From Homoserinimonas sp044769865 (GTDB lineage: Bacteria; Actinomycetota; Actinomycetes; Actinomycetales; Microbacteriaceae): DNA of 64,000 bases. The notes beneath the pieces were generated by a model. That model had not been told where the DNA came from. It saw nothing but the letters and a program-made list of their open reading frames with translations, and did no database searches. A program made the translations under genes and the position numbers. Of the stretch, positions 26,292 to 34,389 are shown piece by piece. The stretch spans positions 1,674,001 through 1,738,000 of the forward strand of contig NZ_JBIZWA010000001.1 of assembly GCF_044769865.1 (NCBI RefSeq). The letters are read 5' to 3'. Numbering within the stretch: position 1 is the stretch's first letter; the number at the start of each line of letters is the position of its first letter.

Positions 26292-26464
26292 TCGTTCGTG
26301 GGGCGGGCGTAAGAGCCAGCACTCCATCGCGGTCGGCCGCAGTCGACGTCTCTTGTGGCCGCTCGCATAGCGACGCGGTGATAAAGGGATCGTAATCTTG
26401 GACTGCAGCCTATATACTGGCTCAGTTCATCGCGCATTCCGCGCCTCGACGAAGGAGTCGCTTC

Positions 26465-27355
26465 ATGCTCGGAACCCGCAAGGCCACTGTGATCCTGCTC
26501 TCGCTTACGTTGGCGCTGGGCCTGGGAGGTGGAGCGGCGGGTGCCGCGATCGTGACCGGCGCGACCAGCGCCCCAGGTGTCGCGGGGGCCCCGGGTGCGG
26601 CTGGTAGCCGGGGGGAAACTGGCGAGCGGGGAGCGACCGGGGCCAGCGGGCAAGACGGTCGCGATGGCGTGGATGGCAGAGACGGCTCGACCGGCGCCAA
26701 GGGCGATGCTGGTGAGAAAGGCGCAGACGGAGCCGCGGGTCCTGCAGGTGAAGCGGGAGCCAAGGGCGCACCCGGTGCAACGGGGCCCGTCGGTGCCACC
26801 GGCGCAACTGGAGTTGCTGGTGCAGCGGGCCCTACTGGCGCAACGGGTCTTACCGGCGCAACCGGCCCTGCTGGTCCCGCCGGCCCTGCAGGGCCCAGCG
26901 GTGTGAATTCAGTGCCATGGGCAGCTGGAGTCACGGGTGTCCAGAGCGTCGATGGGGGTAGCGGTCCATTGACATTCCCTGGTCTCAGCTTCAACGCCAC
27001 GTACTTCAGGCACACCAGCGACGGAGTCATCGTCACGCAGACCGGCTACTACGAGATCAACTATGCAGTGCGCCCGGTCCCGGGCCGAGTTTCGACAGCT
27101 TCCCTGGCCGCGAACGACCATCGCTCCTTCGTTGTCCATGTCAATTCGCAGCCGCTGGCCCTAAGCCGCGTGTATCTCCCCACGCTCAATGTGGCTATGC
27201 CGTCCGGGCCCACCCTGAAGGTCTTCGTCGACGGTGGAACGGTCGAGTACTCGGGGATCGTTCAGCTCTTTGCTGACTCGCACATCGCGATCCACCCGGA
27301 GGGCACCGCGCCAGCGACGGACATCACGGCGACACTGAGCCTCAAGCGGCTGTAG
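26465..27355 (+). CDS. secreted collagen-like protein with C1q/TNF-like C-terminal domain
   Basis: A 296-residue exported protein. Residues 1-28 form a signal peptide (ATVILLSLTLALGLGGGAAG). From residue 38 to about 148 there are 37 uninterrupted Gly-X-Y triplets, many GAT, GPA, GAK and GDA/GEK, with no imperfect step, so a collagen triple helix is expected. The last 148 residues look like a compact beta jelly-roll (ATYFRHTSDGVIVTQTGYYE, then FVVHVNSQPL and SGIVQLFADSHIAIH), as in C1q-like or BclA-like trimerising heads. GAAGGAG precedes the ATG, and TATACT at 26413-26418 is a likely -10 box. There is no sortase or membrane anchor, so it is secreted or held by the trimer head. Confidence 0.83.
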   Translation: MLGTRKATVILLSLTLALGLGGGAAGAAIVTGATSAPGVAGAPGAAGSRGETGERGATGASGQDGRDGVDGRDGSTGAKGDAGEKGADGAAGPAGEAGAKGAPGATGPVGATGATGVAGAAGPTGATGLTGATGPAGPAGPAGPSGVNSVPWAAGVTGVQSVDGGSGPLTFPGLSFNATYFRHTSDGVIVTQTGYYEINYAVRPVPGRVSTASLAANDHRSFVVHVNSQPLALSRVYLPTLNVAMPSGPTLKVFVDGGTVEYSGIVQLFADSHIAIHPEGTAPATDITATLSLKRL

Positions 27356-27450
27356 GGGCCCGCCGTCTTGTCGACGAGGGAACCGCCAGGTTGACCGTCG
27401 AGCGCTAGGGCGCTTCTGGAGCAGCCTCCCTGGGGGCCACTTCTGCAACA

Positions 27451-27471
27451 CCCCTGCTGTCCACGCAGGGG
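27451..27471 (+). terminator. hairpin after the collagen-like gene
   Basis: CCCCTGC (27451-27457) and GCAGGGG (27465-27471) form a perfect 7-bp stem with a TGTCCAC loop, about 95 bases after the stop. It may instead lie within the leader of the following small gene. Confidence 0.5.
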
Positions 27472-27513
27472 GTCGAGGTACCCTGACGTCACACGACGAA
27501 GGAGCCATGAGAT

Positions 27514-27723
27514 ATGTCGAACACAGGTACTCCCAAGAACGACGAAGAGGGCACTCCGGAGCCGAACGGCAAGGGCGAGGACGGCACGATTCCGAACCAC
27601 CCCGAGGGCGTCGCCGCTGGCTACACGGGGGGCGAAGTCGACCTTCGAGCCCGAAGAGGACGAGGCAGCGCCCGACGCGGAGTAGTCCGCCCACCAGGGC
27701 GGGCGCACGCCGCCGCAATGTAG
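27514..27723 (+). CDS. small acidic protein, apparently frameshifted at a G6 run
   Basis: As the sequence stands this frame gives 69 residues: an acidic start (TPKNDEEGTPEPNGKGEDGT...VAAGYTGG) and then an arginine-rich tail (VDLRARRGRGSARRG) unlike anything else here. The gene at 29548 is a clear paralog with the same beginning, but it continues as an acidic STFEPEEDE tail. Removing one G from the G6 run at 27627-27632 restores exactly that tail here (STFEPEEDEAAPDAE) with a stop at 27683-27685. So it is either a frameshift mutation, a slippage-prone tract or a sequencing error. GAAGGAG precedes the ATG. The function is unknown. Confidence 0.55.
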   Translation: MSNTGTPKNDEEGTPEPNGKGEDGTIPNHPEGVAAGYTGGEVDLRARRGRGSARRGVVRPPGRAHAAAM

Positions 27724-27762
27724 CCCGCGCCGTTTCGCGCGCGCTGGGGTAAGGTCTGCCGC

Positions 27763-29382
27763 ATGGCGACCGCATCGACGCAGATCCGCAAACGCGAGGC
27801 CTTCGGCTCTCGCAACGTGTTCATCCTCTCGGCCATCGGTTCGGCCGTCGGGCTCGGCAACATCTGGCGCTTCCCCTATGTGGCGTACGAGGGCGGCGGT
27901 GGGGCCTTCCTCATCCCATACCTCTGCGCGCTGCTGACGGCCGGCATCCCGCTACTGTTCCTCGACTATTCGATCGGGCACCGCTTCCGCGGGTCGGCGC
28001 CGCTCGCGTTTCGACGGATGCATCGTGCGGCCGAGCCACTCGGTTGGTGGCAGGTGCTCATCTGCGTCGTCATCGCCGTGTACTACGCCGTCATCGTCGC
28101 GTGGGCCGCGATGTACACCTGGTTCTCGGCACAACTCACGTGGGGTGAGGGCAACGAGGAGGGCTTCTTCTTCACCGACTTCCTGCAGTCGGCGGATGTC
28201 GCAGAGGTGGGTGTCTCGACCGACTTCGTACCGCAGGTCGGCCTGCCGCTGCTGGTCGTCTGGCTGGCGGTCATCGTCATCATGGCGCTCGGCGTCAAGC
28301 GCGGCATCGGCATCGCGAACCTCGTGCTCATGCCGCTGCTGACCCTCATGTTCATCGTCCTCGTGGTGCAGGCACTCTTCCTGCCCGGCGCCCTCGAGGG
28401 GCTCAACGCTTTCTTCGCCCCCAATTGGGAGGCGCTCGCCGACCCGGCCGTGTGGGCATCCGCCTACGGGCACATCTTCTTCTCGCTGTCGGTCGCCTTC
28501 GGCATCATGGTGACCTACTCCTCGTACCTCAAGCGCAAGACCGACCTGACGGGCTCCGGGCTCGTCGTCGCCTTCGCGAACTCGGGCTTCGAGGTCCTCG
28601 CGGGCATCGGTGTCTTCGCCGCCCTCGGCTTCATGGCGCAGGTGCAGGCGACGGATGTCGCGGGCGTCGCGACCTCCGGAATCGGTCTCGCCTTCGTGGC
28701 CTTCCCGACGATCGTGTCGCAGGCGGTCGGCGGATCGATCATCGGCGTGCTGTTCTTCGGGGCACTCGTCTTCGCGGGGGTGACCTCGATGATCTCGATC
28801 CTCGAGGTGATCGTCGCGGCCCTGCAGGACAAGCTCGGCTGGGGCCGCGTGCGCACGACGCTCACTGTGTCGGTTCCGCTGGCGGTCATCTCCATGGCGC
28901 TCTTCTCGACGACAACCGCCCTCACGGTGCTGGATACGGCGGATGCCTTCGTCAACTCCTTCGGCATCATGGCCGTCGCGCTCGTGGCCGTCATCGTCGT
29001 GGCCTGGCTCCTGCACAAGCTCCCCACCCTGCAGGCCCACCTGAATGGGCGATCGAGCTTCCGCGTCGGCGTCATATGGAAGGTGCTCGTTGCGGGCCTC
29101 GTGCCGGTCGTGCTGGGCTACCTCTTCGTCACCGAGCTGATGGCCAAGATCTCGGAGCCCTACAGCGGCTACCCGACGTGGTTCCTCGCGATCTTCGGTT
29201 GGGGCATGGTGATCGGGCTGGTCGTACTGGCGCTCCTGCTCTCGCTGCTGCCGTGGAGCGGCCGCTCCCGCGCCAAGGATGACCCCGAGTACGACGACTT
29301 CCTCAGCGATGAGCACTACGACCCTGACCCCGAGACCGACACCGTGCGCACGGTCGCACCGGAGAGAGGAGGCACTTCATGA
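27763..29382 (+). CDS. metP: sodium-dependent neurotransmitter:sodium symporter (NSS) family transporter, MetP-like
   Basis: A 539-residue NSS/SNF-family transporter with 12 predicted membrane segments. The hallmark first helix SAIGSAVGLGNIWRFPYVAY provides Na+ and substrate contacts, and EGGGGAFLIPY follows. A 44-residue single-helix gene directly after it matches the small subunit MetS of the methionine/alanine importer MetPS of Corynebacterium, which supports an amino-acid import role. The C-terminal tail is strongly acidic (DDPEYDDFLSDEHYDPDPE). TAAGGT seven bases ahead of the ATG suggests a leaderless start. The substrate is inferred from the family and not shown. Confidence 0.87.
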   Translation: MATASTQIRKREAFGSRNVFILSAIGSAVGLGNIWRFPYVAYEGGGGAFLIPYLCALLTAGIPLLFLDYSIGHRFRGSAPLAFRRMHRAAEPLGWWQVLICVVIAVYYAVIVAWAAMYTWFSAQLTWGEGNEEGFFFTDFLQSADVAEVGVSTDFVPQVGLPLLVVWLAVIVIMALGVKRGIGIANLVLMPLLTLMFIVLVVQALFLPGALEGLNAFFAPNWEALADPAVWASAYGHIFFSLSVAFGIMVTYSSYLKRKTDLTGSGLVVAFANSGFEVLAGIGVFAALGFMAQVQATDVAGVATSGIGLAFVAFPTIVSQAVGGSIIGVLFFGALVFAGVTSMISILEVIVAALQDKLGWGRVRTTLTVSVPLAVISMALFSTTTALTVLDTADAFVNSFGIMAVALVAVIVVAWLLHKLPTLQAHLNGRSSFRVGVIWKVLVAGLVPVVLGYLFVTELMAKISEPYSGYPTWFLAIFGWGMVIGLVVLALLLSLLPWSGRSRAKDDPEYDDFLSDEHYDPDPETDTVRTVAPERGGTS

Positions 29383-29513
29383 CTCCCACGGCAATCGTCA
29401 TGCTCGTCATCGCGATCGTCACAGTGTGGGGCGGGCTCGTCGCCGCCGTCGTCAACCTGGCTCGGCATCCGGAGGTGGCCGATTCCGAGCCGACCCCGCC
29501 CGTGGAACTCTGA
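29379..29513 (+). CDS. metS: NSS transporter small subunit, MetS-like
   Basis: A 44-residue single-pass protein, with TPTAIVMLVIAIVTVWGG as the membrane helix and a short acidic C-terminus. It starts in an ATGA overlap with metP, behind GGAGAGAGGAGG. The size, position and sequence pattern are those of the small subunit required by MetP-type transporters. Confidence 0.85.
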   Translation: MTPTAIVMLVIAIVTVWGGLVAAVVNLARHPEVADSEPTPPVEL

Positions 29514-29547
29514 GAACCAAGTACCCCTACGACGAAGGAGCGGTCAC

Positions 29548-29715
29548 ATGCCTGACATGCACGACAAGAAGCCCGAGAACGACGAAGAGGGCACCCCGAA
29601 GCCGAACGGCGAGGGCGAAGACAGCACGATTCCTAGCGACCCGGATGGCGTCGCGGCCGGCTATACGGGCGAGAAGTCGACGTTCGAGCCGGAGGAGGAC
29701 GAGCTGGCCGACTAG
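29548..29715 (+). CDS. small acidic protein (paralog of the gene at 27514)
   Basis: A 55-residue, highly acidic, probably disordered soluble protein with no cysteine or membrane helix. Its core (NDEEGTPKPNGEGEDSTIP, then DGVAAGYTGEK) is nearly the same as in the gene at 27514, and even the leader sequence ACGACGAAGGAG is shared, so the pair arose by duplication around metPS. GAAGGAG is seven bases from the ATG. I know no named family for it. The stop is three bases from the stop of the convergent gene. Confidence 0.72.
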   Translation: MPDMHDKKPENDEEGTPKPNGEGEDSTIPSDPDGVAAGYTGEKSTFEPEEDELAD

Positions 29716-29718
29716 CGC

Positions 29719-31500
29719 TCAGCCGCGGGCGGCGCGCTGCGCGGCAAGCCGGATGGGCGCGTTGGCCCCGCCGTAGCCGTCGTAGCCGCCGCGACGCTCG
29801 ACGATCTCGAGGAACACCCCGCCCACGGTCGGCGTGTAGAAGTGGATGAACTCGCCCCGCGCATCCCGGTCGTAGAAGAGGTCGAGCTCCTGCAGCTCGG
29901 CAAGGAAGTCGGGAGCGAGGTCGAAGCGCGCGGCGAGGTCGTCGTAGTAGTTGCGGGGGATGGGCAGGAAGTCGAGCCCGGCGGCGCGCGCACGGCGCGC
30001 GACCGCGATGACGTCGTCGCAGCGCACGGCGATATGGCGGCTCGGCAGGGGAGCGGTCGGCGGGGCGAGGTTCATGGGCACGCGCACGACGCCATCCTCG
30101 GTGCGCATGACGAGGCTGCGGACGAGGCCGAAGGGCCCAGGCACGTCAGCGGATGATTCGATGCTGAGCGAGAGCACACTGGCGGTGAAGAGCACGGCCT
30201 CGTCGAACTCGTGCCAGCGGTAGGCGAGGTTGACGTGGTCGATCGTTCCGCTCGTCGTGCCCGCATCCGGGCTGCCGCCATCGAACTCGCTCGCCCAGGA
30301 AGTATCGGCGGGGCGGTCGTGCCAGTAGACCTCGGTACCGTCGGGGGCTGCGACCGCACGCAGCTCCTCCTCGCCCGCATAGGTGCGGCGGAAGACGCTC
30401 GGCGCGCCGAGGGCGAGGGCTCGCTCGACGGCCGCGTCGGCATCGTCGACCACGAGGCCGAAGCCCGCGAGCTGCGGATGCTCGTGCCTCGCCTGCTCGT
30501 TGAGGATGATGCGTGCCTCACCCGCGCTCCAGAGGCGCACGGGCTTGCTGCGGTGGCGCCCGCGGAAGGCGAAGCCGAGTTGGGAGAGCATCTGGTCGAG
30601 GTCGGCAAGGTCGGCGCCGGCGATCTCGACGAAGTCCACGCCCCTGGCGGCCTGCGCCGTGCCCAGGCGGTCGTCGCCCCAGCCGTGTTCGGCGGCGGTG
30701 CGGTCGGCGAGCCACGTGAGGGAGCGGCGGGCGTGCGCGGCGGTGCGCGTGACATCCGTCTGCCGGAAGGTGTCGTTGAAGACCTCGAGCGAGAGTGGTC
30801 CGGTGTAGCCGGCACGGATGACGTGGCCCAGGAAGGCGGTGAGTGCGAAGTCACCCTCGCCGGGGAACAGGCGGTGGTGGCGGCTCCACGAGAGCACGTC
30901 CATCTCGAGGGCGGGGGCGTCGGCGAGCTGCAGGAAGAAGATCTTGTCGCCGTCGATCTGTTCGATCTCGGCCGGGTCGTGCCCGCGCGAGAGGATGTGG
31001 AAGCTGTCGAGGCAGGTGCCGAGATTGGGGCGGTCGGCGAGCTGCACGATGCGCCAGGCGTGGCGGTAGTCGTCGACGAAGCGGCCCCAGGCGAGCGCTT
31101 CGTAGGCGATTCGGATGCCGCGTGCTGCCGCACGATCGGCCAGCTCGCCCAACTGGCGTGCCGCGAGTTCGTCGTCGTCGATCGTGGCGGTGCCCACGTT
31201 GCTGCAGAGCAGGATCGTGTCGGCACCGATGCGCTCCATGACGTCGAACTTCGCTTCGGCGCGGCGCAGGTTGTCGGCGAAGGTCTCCTCGTCGACGCCC
31301 TCGAAGTCGCGGAACGGCTGGAAGAGGTCGATCGTGAGTCCGAGTCGGTCGCAGAGCGCCTTGATCTCCTCGGGTGACTCGTAGGCCGCGATGAGGTCGG
31401 CATCCATGATCTCGACGCCATCGAAGCCCGCCGCCGCGCAGGCGTGGAGCTTCTCGGTGAGACTCCCGGACAGGCAGACGGAGGCGATTGAGGTGCGCAT
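29719..31500 (-). CDS. quiC: 3-dehydroshikimate dehydratase fused to HPPD-like domain (QuiC-type)
   Basis: A two-domain protein of 593 residues. The N-terminal TIM barrel (about 1-275) of the sugar-phosphate isomerase/epimerase type has metal ligands in GVEIMDAD, YEALAW, CLDSFH and SLEVFNDTF, as in AsbF/QuiC dehydratases. The C-terminal half (about 285-590) is a 4-hydroxyphenylpyruvate dioxygenase-like double VOC domain (DFVEIAG; IDHVNLAYRWHEF; GVFLEIVERRGGYDGYG). Such fusions convert 3-dehydroshikimate to protocatechuate. The gene faces a TRAP transporter and an AroE homologue, which fits growth on quinate or shikimate. ATG 31500 is preferred: TACATT lies seven bases ahead inside a perfect palindrome. 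Confidence 0.85.
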   Translation of the reverse strand: MRTSIASVCLSGSLTEKLHACAAAGFDGVEIMDADLIAAYESPEEIKALCDRLGLTIDLFQPFRDFEGVDEETFADNLRRAEAKFDVMERIGADTILLCSNVGTATIDDDELAARQLGELADRAAARGIRIAYEALAWGRFVDDYRHAWRIVQLADRPNLGTCLDSFHILSRGHDPAEIEQIDGDKIFFLQLADAPALEMDVLSWSRHHRLFPGEGDFALTAFLGHVIRAGYTGPLSLEVFNDTFRQTDVTRTAAHARRSLTWLADRTAAEHGWGDDRLGTAQAARGVDFVEIAGADLADLDQMLSQLGFAFRGRHRSKPVRLWSAGEARIILNEQARHEHPQLAGFGLVVDDADAAVERALALGAPSVFRRTYAGEEELRAVAAPDGTEVYWHDRPADTSWASEFDGGSPDAGTTSGTIDHVNLAYRWHEFDEAVLFTASVLSLSIESSADVPGPFGLVRSLVMRTEDGVVRVPMNLAPPTAPLPSRHIAVRCDDVIAVARRARAAGLDFLPIPRNYYDDLAARFDLAPDFLAELQELDLFYDRDARGEFIHFYTPTVGGVFLEIVERRGGYDGYGGANAPIRLAAQRAARG

Positions 31501-31507
31501 GAGACCC

Positions 31508-31527
31508 AATGTACCGACTTGTACATT
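31508..31527. promoter_or_regulatory. palindromic operator AATGTAC-N6-GTACATT over the quiC -10 box
   Basis: Perfect 7-base arms (31508-31514 and 31521-31527) separated by CGACTT. Read on the minus strand, its left arm contains TACATT seven bases from the quiC ATG, the presumed -10 box. A regulator bound here would block quiC. The TetR-family gene at 36461 is the obvious candidate. Confidence 0.65.
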
Positions 31528-31557
31528 ATTTGGGCAGGCCGCTTGCGGAGCTAATGC

Positions 31558-31575
31558 ACTAACCAGTACGTTAGT
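31558..31575. promoter_or_regulatory. second dyad ACTAAC-CAGTAC-GTTAGT in the divergent region
   Basis: Perfect 6-base arms around CAGTAC, 59 bases ahead of the TRAP operon start. The size and style are those of TetR-family operators, and it shares the GTAC core with the quiC-side palindrome. Together they could control both directions. Confidence 0.6.
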
Positions 31576-31633
31576 TGCCGCGCACGCCGCTGCGCGCCCG
31601 CAATCCAGCGGCCCCTGAGATCAAGGAAGTCTC

Positions 31634-32182
31634 GTGAGCACCTCACAACCACGTCAACGGCGACAGGGCCCCCTCGGGCGCCTGGTTGCCGTCCTCACCG
31701 CGATAGAGATCGTGATCGGGTCGATTGCGATTCTCGCGATCCTTGTGCTCGTCTTCACGCAGGCGGCCCAGCGTCACACCCCCTTCGAGGGCTTCGCCTG
31801 GACGGGCGAGCTCGGCAAGTTCAGCATGATCTGGCTGAGCTTCTCCGTCATCGGCGTGCTCATCACGACCCGCGGCCACATCGCCCTCGAAGTCGTCGAC
31901 ACGCTCAAGAACCCCATGGTCGTGCGCGTGGTGCAGACGCTGGCGCTCGTGATCGTCGCGATCGTCGGATTCGGGCTCGCGATGGAGGCGTGGGGCCTCG
32001 TCAGCACCCAGTCCATCATCAAGTCGCCAGTGCTGCGCCTGCCAATGTCGCTCGTCTACATCCCGGTGCTCGTCGGTGTCATCAGCCTGACCATCCGTTC
32101 TCTCGTCGCGGCCCTCGATGTCGCGATCAATGGCCCCAAGCTCTCGGACTACGACGAGCTCGAAAGTGAGGTGGCCGCATGA
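31634..32182 (+). CDS. TRAP transporter small permease (DctQ family)
   Basis: A 182-residue membrane protein with four hydrophobic segments. The family pattern includes FAWTGELGKFSMIWLSFSVI and the following VLITTRGHIALEV. It is the small membrane subunit of a TRAP importer. It starts at GTG 31634 after AAGGAAG. The large subunit follows with a four-base overlap, and the binding protein comes two genes later, so the transporter is complete in this operon. Confidence 0.9.
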   Translation: MSTSQPRQRRQGPLGRLVAVLTAIEIVIGSIAILAILVLVFTQAAQRHTPFEGFAWTGELGKFSMIWLSFSVIGVLITTRGHIALEVVDTLKNPMVVRVVQTLALVIVAIVGFGLAMEAWGLVSTQSIIKSPVLRLPMSLVYIPVLVGVISLTIRSLVAALDVAINGPKLSDYDELESEVAA

Positions 32183-33453
32183 GCCTTGCAATCCTCGGCA
32201 TCCTGATCGCGGTGCTGCTCGTCATCCGCGTTCCCGTCGCCTTCGCCTTCCTCGGCCCCTCGCTGCTCTACATGATGCTCGAGGGCCAGTCGACTGGCAT
32301 GGCGCTCCGCAGCGTCACCAACGCGATGGGCAGCTTCCCGCTGCTCGCCGTGCCGCTCTTCATCTTCCTTGGGTCGCTCGCCAACCACGCGGGCATCGCC
32401 GACCGGCTCTTCCGCTTCGCCCTCGCGGTGCTGGCGCGGGTGCGCGGCAACCTCGGCTACGTCGCGGTCGGCACGAGTGTCGGCTTCTCCTGGATGAGTG
32501 GCTCCGCCGTTGCGGATGCCGCGGCGCTCGGCAAGGTGCAGATCCCCGCCATGCTGCGCGCCGGCTACAAGCGCCGCTTCGCGACCGGCGTCAACGCGGC
32601 GTCGTCGCTCATCGCCCCCGTCATGCCCCCGAGCATCCCCGCCGTCATCTTCGCGGGACTCGCGGCGATCTCGACGGGCGCCCTCTTCGCGGCTTCCGTC
32701 ATTCCGGCGCTGCTCATGGCGGTGGGCCTCTGCGTCGTCGTGTTCATCCTGGTGCGCCGCAACCCCAACATCCAGAAGGGCGTCTGGAACAAGCAGGAGG
32801 TGCTCGACTCGACCAAGGGCGTCATCCTGCCGATGGTCACGCCGTTCATCATCCTCGGCGGCATCCTGGGTGGCGTATTCACCCCCACCGAGGCGGCCGC
32901 GGTCGGCGTGGTCTACATCCTGCTCGTCGGCATTGTGCAGCGATCGCTGAGCCTCAAGGGCTTTCTCGCGGCCGTCAAGGAGTCGGTGCTGACGACCGCC
33001 GCCATCATGGTCATCGTGGCAAGCGCGTCGCTGCTCGGCTACATCCTCGCCCGCGAACGCCTCCCGCAGATCCTCACCGAGTTCTTCTTCTCGCTGACCG
33101 ACAACCCCACGGTCTTCCTGGCGCTCGCCGCGCTCCTCGCGCTCATCCTGGGCACCGTCATCGACGCGACCGCGATCCTCGTGCTCGTCGTGCCGATCCT
33201 CATGCCGATCGCCCTCGAATACGGCGTCGACCCGATCGTGCTCGGCGTCATGCTCATCATCTCGCTCATGATCGGCCTGCTGACCCCGCCCGTCGGCACG
33301 GTGCTCTTCGTGACCGCCGCCGTCTCGAAGACGCGCGTGGGGGAGGTGTTCCGGGGCAGCCTGCCGTTCATGATCCCGTCTGTCGTGATCGTCGTGCTCG
33401 TCATCCTGTTCCCAGATGCCGTCATGTGGCTCCCAAGGACGCTCGGACTATGA
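32179..33453 (+). CDS. TRAP transporter large permease (DctM family)
   Basis: A 424-residue protein of 11-12 membrane segments, the ion-coupled transport subunit of the TRAP system. Typical stretches are AVPLFIFLGSLANHAGIADR, GSAVADAAALGKVQIP, PVMPPSIPAVIFAG and the late TPPVGTVLFVT. It overlaps the small subunit (ATGA) and the following dehydrogenase (ATGA). The neighbourhood points to shikimate, quinate or a related cyclic carboxylate as the substrate. Confidence 0.93.
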   Translation: MSLAILGILIAVLLVIRVPVAFAFLGPSLLYMMLEGQSTGMALRSVTNAMGSFPLLAVPLFIFLGSLANHAGIADRLFRFALAVLARVRGNLGYVAVGTSVGFSWMSGSAVADAAALGKVQIPAMLRAGYKRRFATGVNAASSLIAPVMPPSIPAVIFAGLAAISTGALFAASVIPALLMAVGLCVVVFILVRRNPNIQKGVWNKQEVLDSTKGVILPMVTPFIILGGILGGVFTPTEAAAVGVVYILLVGIVQRSLSLKGFLAAVKESVLTTAAIMVIVASASLLGYILARERLPQILTEFFFSLTDNPTVFLALAALLALILGTVIDATAILVLVVPILMPIALEYGVDPIVLGVMLIISLMIGLLTPPVGTVLFVTAAVSKTRVGEVFRGSLPFMIPSVVIVVLVILFPDAVMWLPRTLGL

Positions 33454-34376
33454 CCATGACCTTTGAGCCGGCTGGAGCCCTCGCCCGCCGCCGTGCCGTG
33501 CTGATCGGCCTCATCGGCGAGGGCATCACCCAGTCTCTGACCCCGCCCATGCACGAGCTCGAGGGCGCCCGTCACGGCATGCACTACGTGTACCGCACGA
33601 TCGATCTCGCCCCCGAGGAGCGCAGTGCCGAACACGTCGCGCAGCTGCTGTGGGCCGCGCGCCGTATGGGCTTCACGGGGCTCAACATCACGCACCCCAT
33701 CAAGCAGGCCGTCATCCAGCACCTTCATGAGCTTGCGCCCAGCGCGCAGCTCGTCGGCGCCGTCAACACGGTCGTCTTCGATGGCGAGCGGATGATCGGC
33801 CACAACACCGACGTCACCGGATTCGGTGCCGCCTTCGACGATGCCTTCGGGGTCGTGCGGCACGGCCGGGTCGTGCTGGTCGGGGCCGGCGGGGCCGGCG
33901 CCGCCGTGGCATCCGCGCTCGCCGCCCGCGAGGTCGCCGAGCTCGTCATCGTGGATGTCGACGTGCAGCGTGCCGAATCGCTCGCCTCGAGCGTGCGCGC
34001 CACCGCCCGCGGCGAGGTGCGTTCGGCAGCGCTTGACGACCTGCCCGCGTGGTTGGCTGGGGCTGCCGGCGTCGTCAACGCGACCCCGTGGGGCATGGCA
34101 GCGCATCCGGGTACGGCCTTCGACACCTCGCTGCTGTCTGCCGACATGTTCGTCGCTGACATCGTCTACCGGCCCGTCGAGACGCAGCTGCTGCACGAGG
34201 CCAAGGAAAGCGGATGCCGCACCATGCCCGGCCTCGGAATGGCCATGCACCAGGCAGCCGACGCCTTTGAAATCTTCACTGGAGAACCAGCCGATCGGGG
34301 AGCGATGCTCGCCGATCTCAAGAATCTCGTCGCTGCTGAAGCGGCGGGAGCCCCTGCCCCTGTGGCACACCAATGA
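33450..34376 (+). CDS. shikimate/quinate dehydrogenase, AroE family (probably catabolic, NAD-dependent)
   Basis: A 308-residue AroE-fold oxidoreductase. The substrate-binding region GEGITQSLTPPMHELEG differs from the biosynthetic G.PI.HS.SP pattern. The catalytic Lys lies in NITHPIKQ and the Asp in NTDVTGF. The dinucleotide motif GAGGAGAAV is followed by IVDVDVQRAE, where the acidic residue at the end of the second strand favours NAD over NADP, as in catabolic quinate/shikimate dehydrogenases. The location inside a TRAP operon facing quiC supports oxidation of quinate or shikimate and not aromatic amino acid synthesis. Activity on either substrate is inferred. Confidence 0.82.
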   Translation: MTMTFEPAGALARRRAVLIGLIGEGITQSLTPPMHELEGARHGMHYVYRTIDLAPEERSAEHVAQLLWAARRMGFTGLNITHPIKQAVIQHLHELAPSAQLVGAVNTVVFDGERMIGHNTDVTGFGAAFDDAFGVVRHGRVVLVGAGGAGAAVASALAAREVAELVIVDVDVQRAESLASSVRATARGEVRSAALDDLPAWLAGAAGVVNATPWGMAAHPGTAFDTSLLSADMFVADIVYRPVETQLLHEAKESGCRTMPGLGMAMHQAADAFEIFTGEPADRGAMLADLKNLVAAEAAGAPAPVAHQ

Positions 34377-34389
34377 GAGGAAAACACTG

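Noticed and set aside
26578..26910. Low-complexity GC repeat as a DNA-level microsatellite
   Set aside because: Codons vary within the Gly-X-Y triplets, so the periodicity is at the protein level (collagen-like) and not nucleotide slippage.
27507..27752. Alternative 81-codon frame starting at ATG 27507 over the small acidic gene
   Set aside because: It is closer to the ribosome site, but its product is Arg/Gly-rich and does not match the paralog at 29548, whereas the frame from 27514 does.
29521..29527. GTACCCC ahead of the small acidic gene at 29548
   Set aside because: A lone 7-mer with no dyad partner. About fifteen such 7-mers are expected by chance at this base composition, so I do not count it with the regulon motif.
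26174..29715. Integrated island at tRNA-Thr
   Set aside because: No integrase and no second copy of the tRNA 3' end were seen downstream, so there is no support for an att-site insertion.
32118..33449. Apparent 444-codon N-terminal extension of the AroE-family gene through the TRAP permease gene
   Set aside because: The real start is ATG 33450 in an ATGA overlap. The extension is the out-of-frame shadow of the DctM gene.
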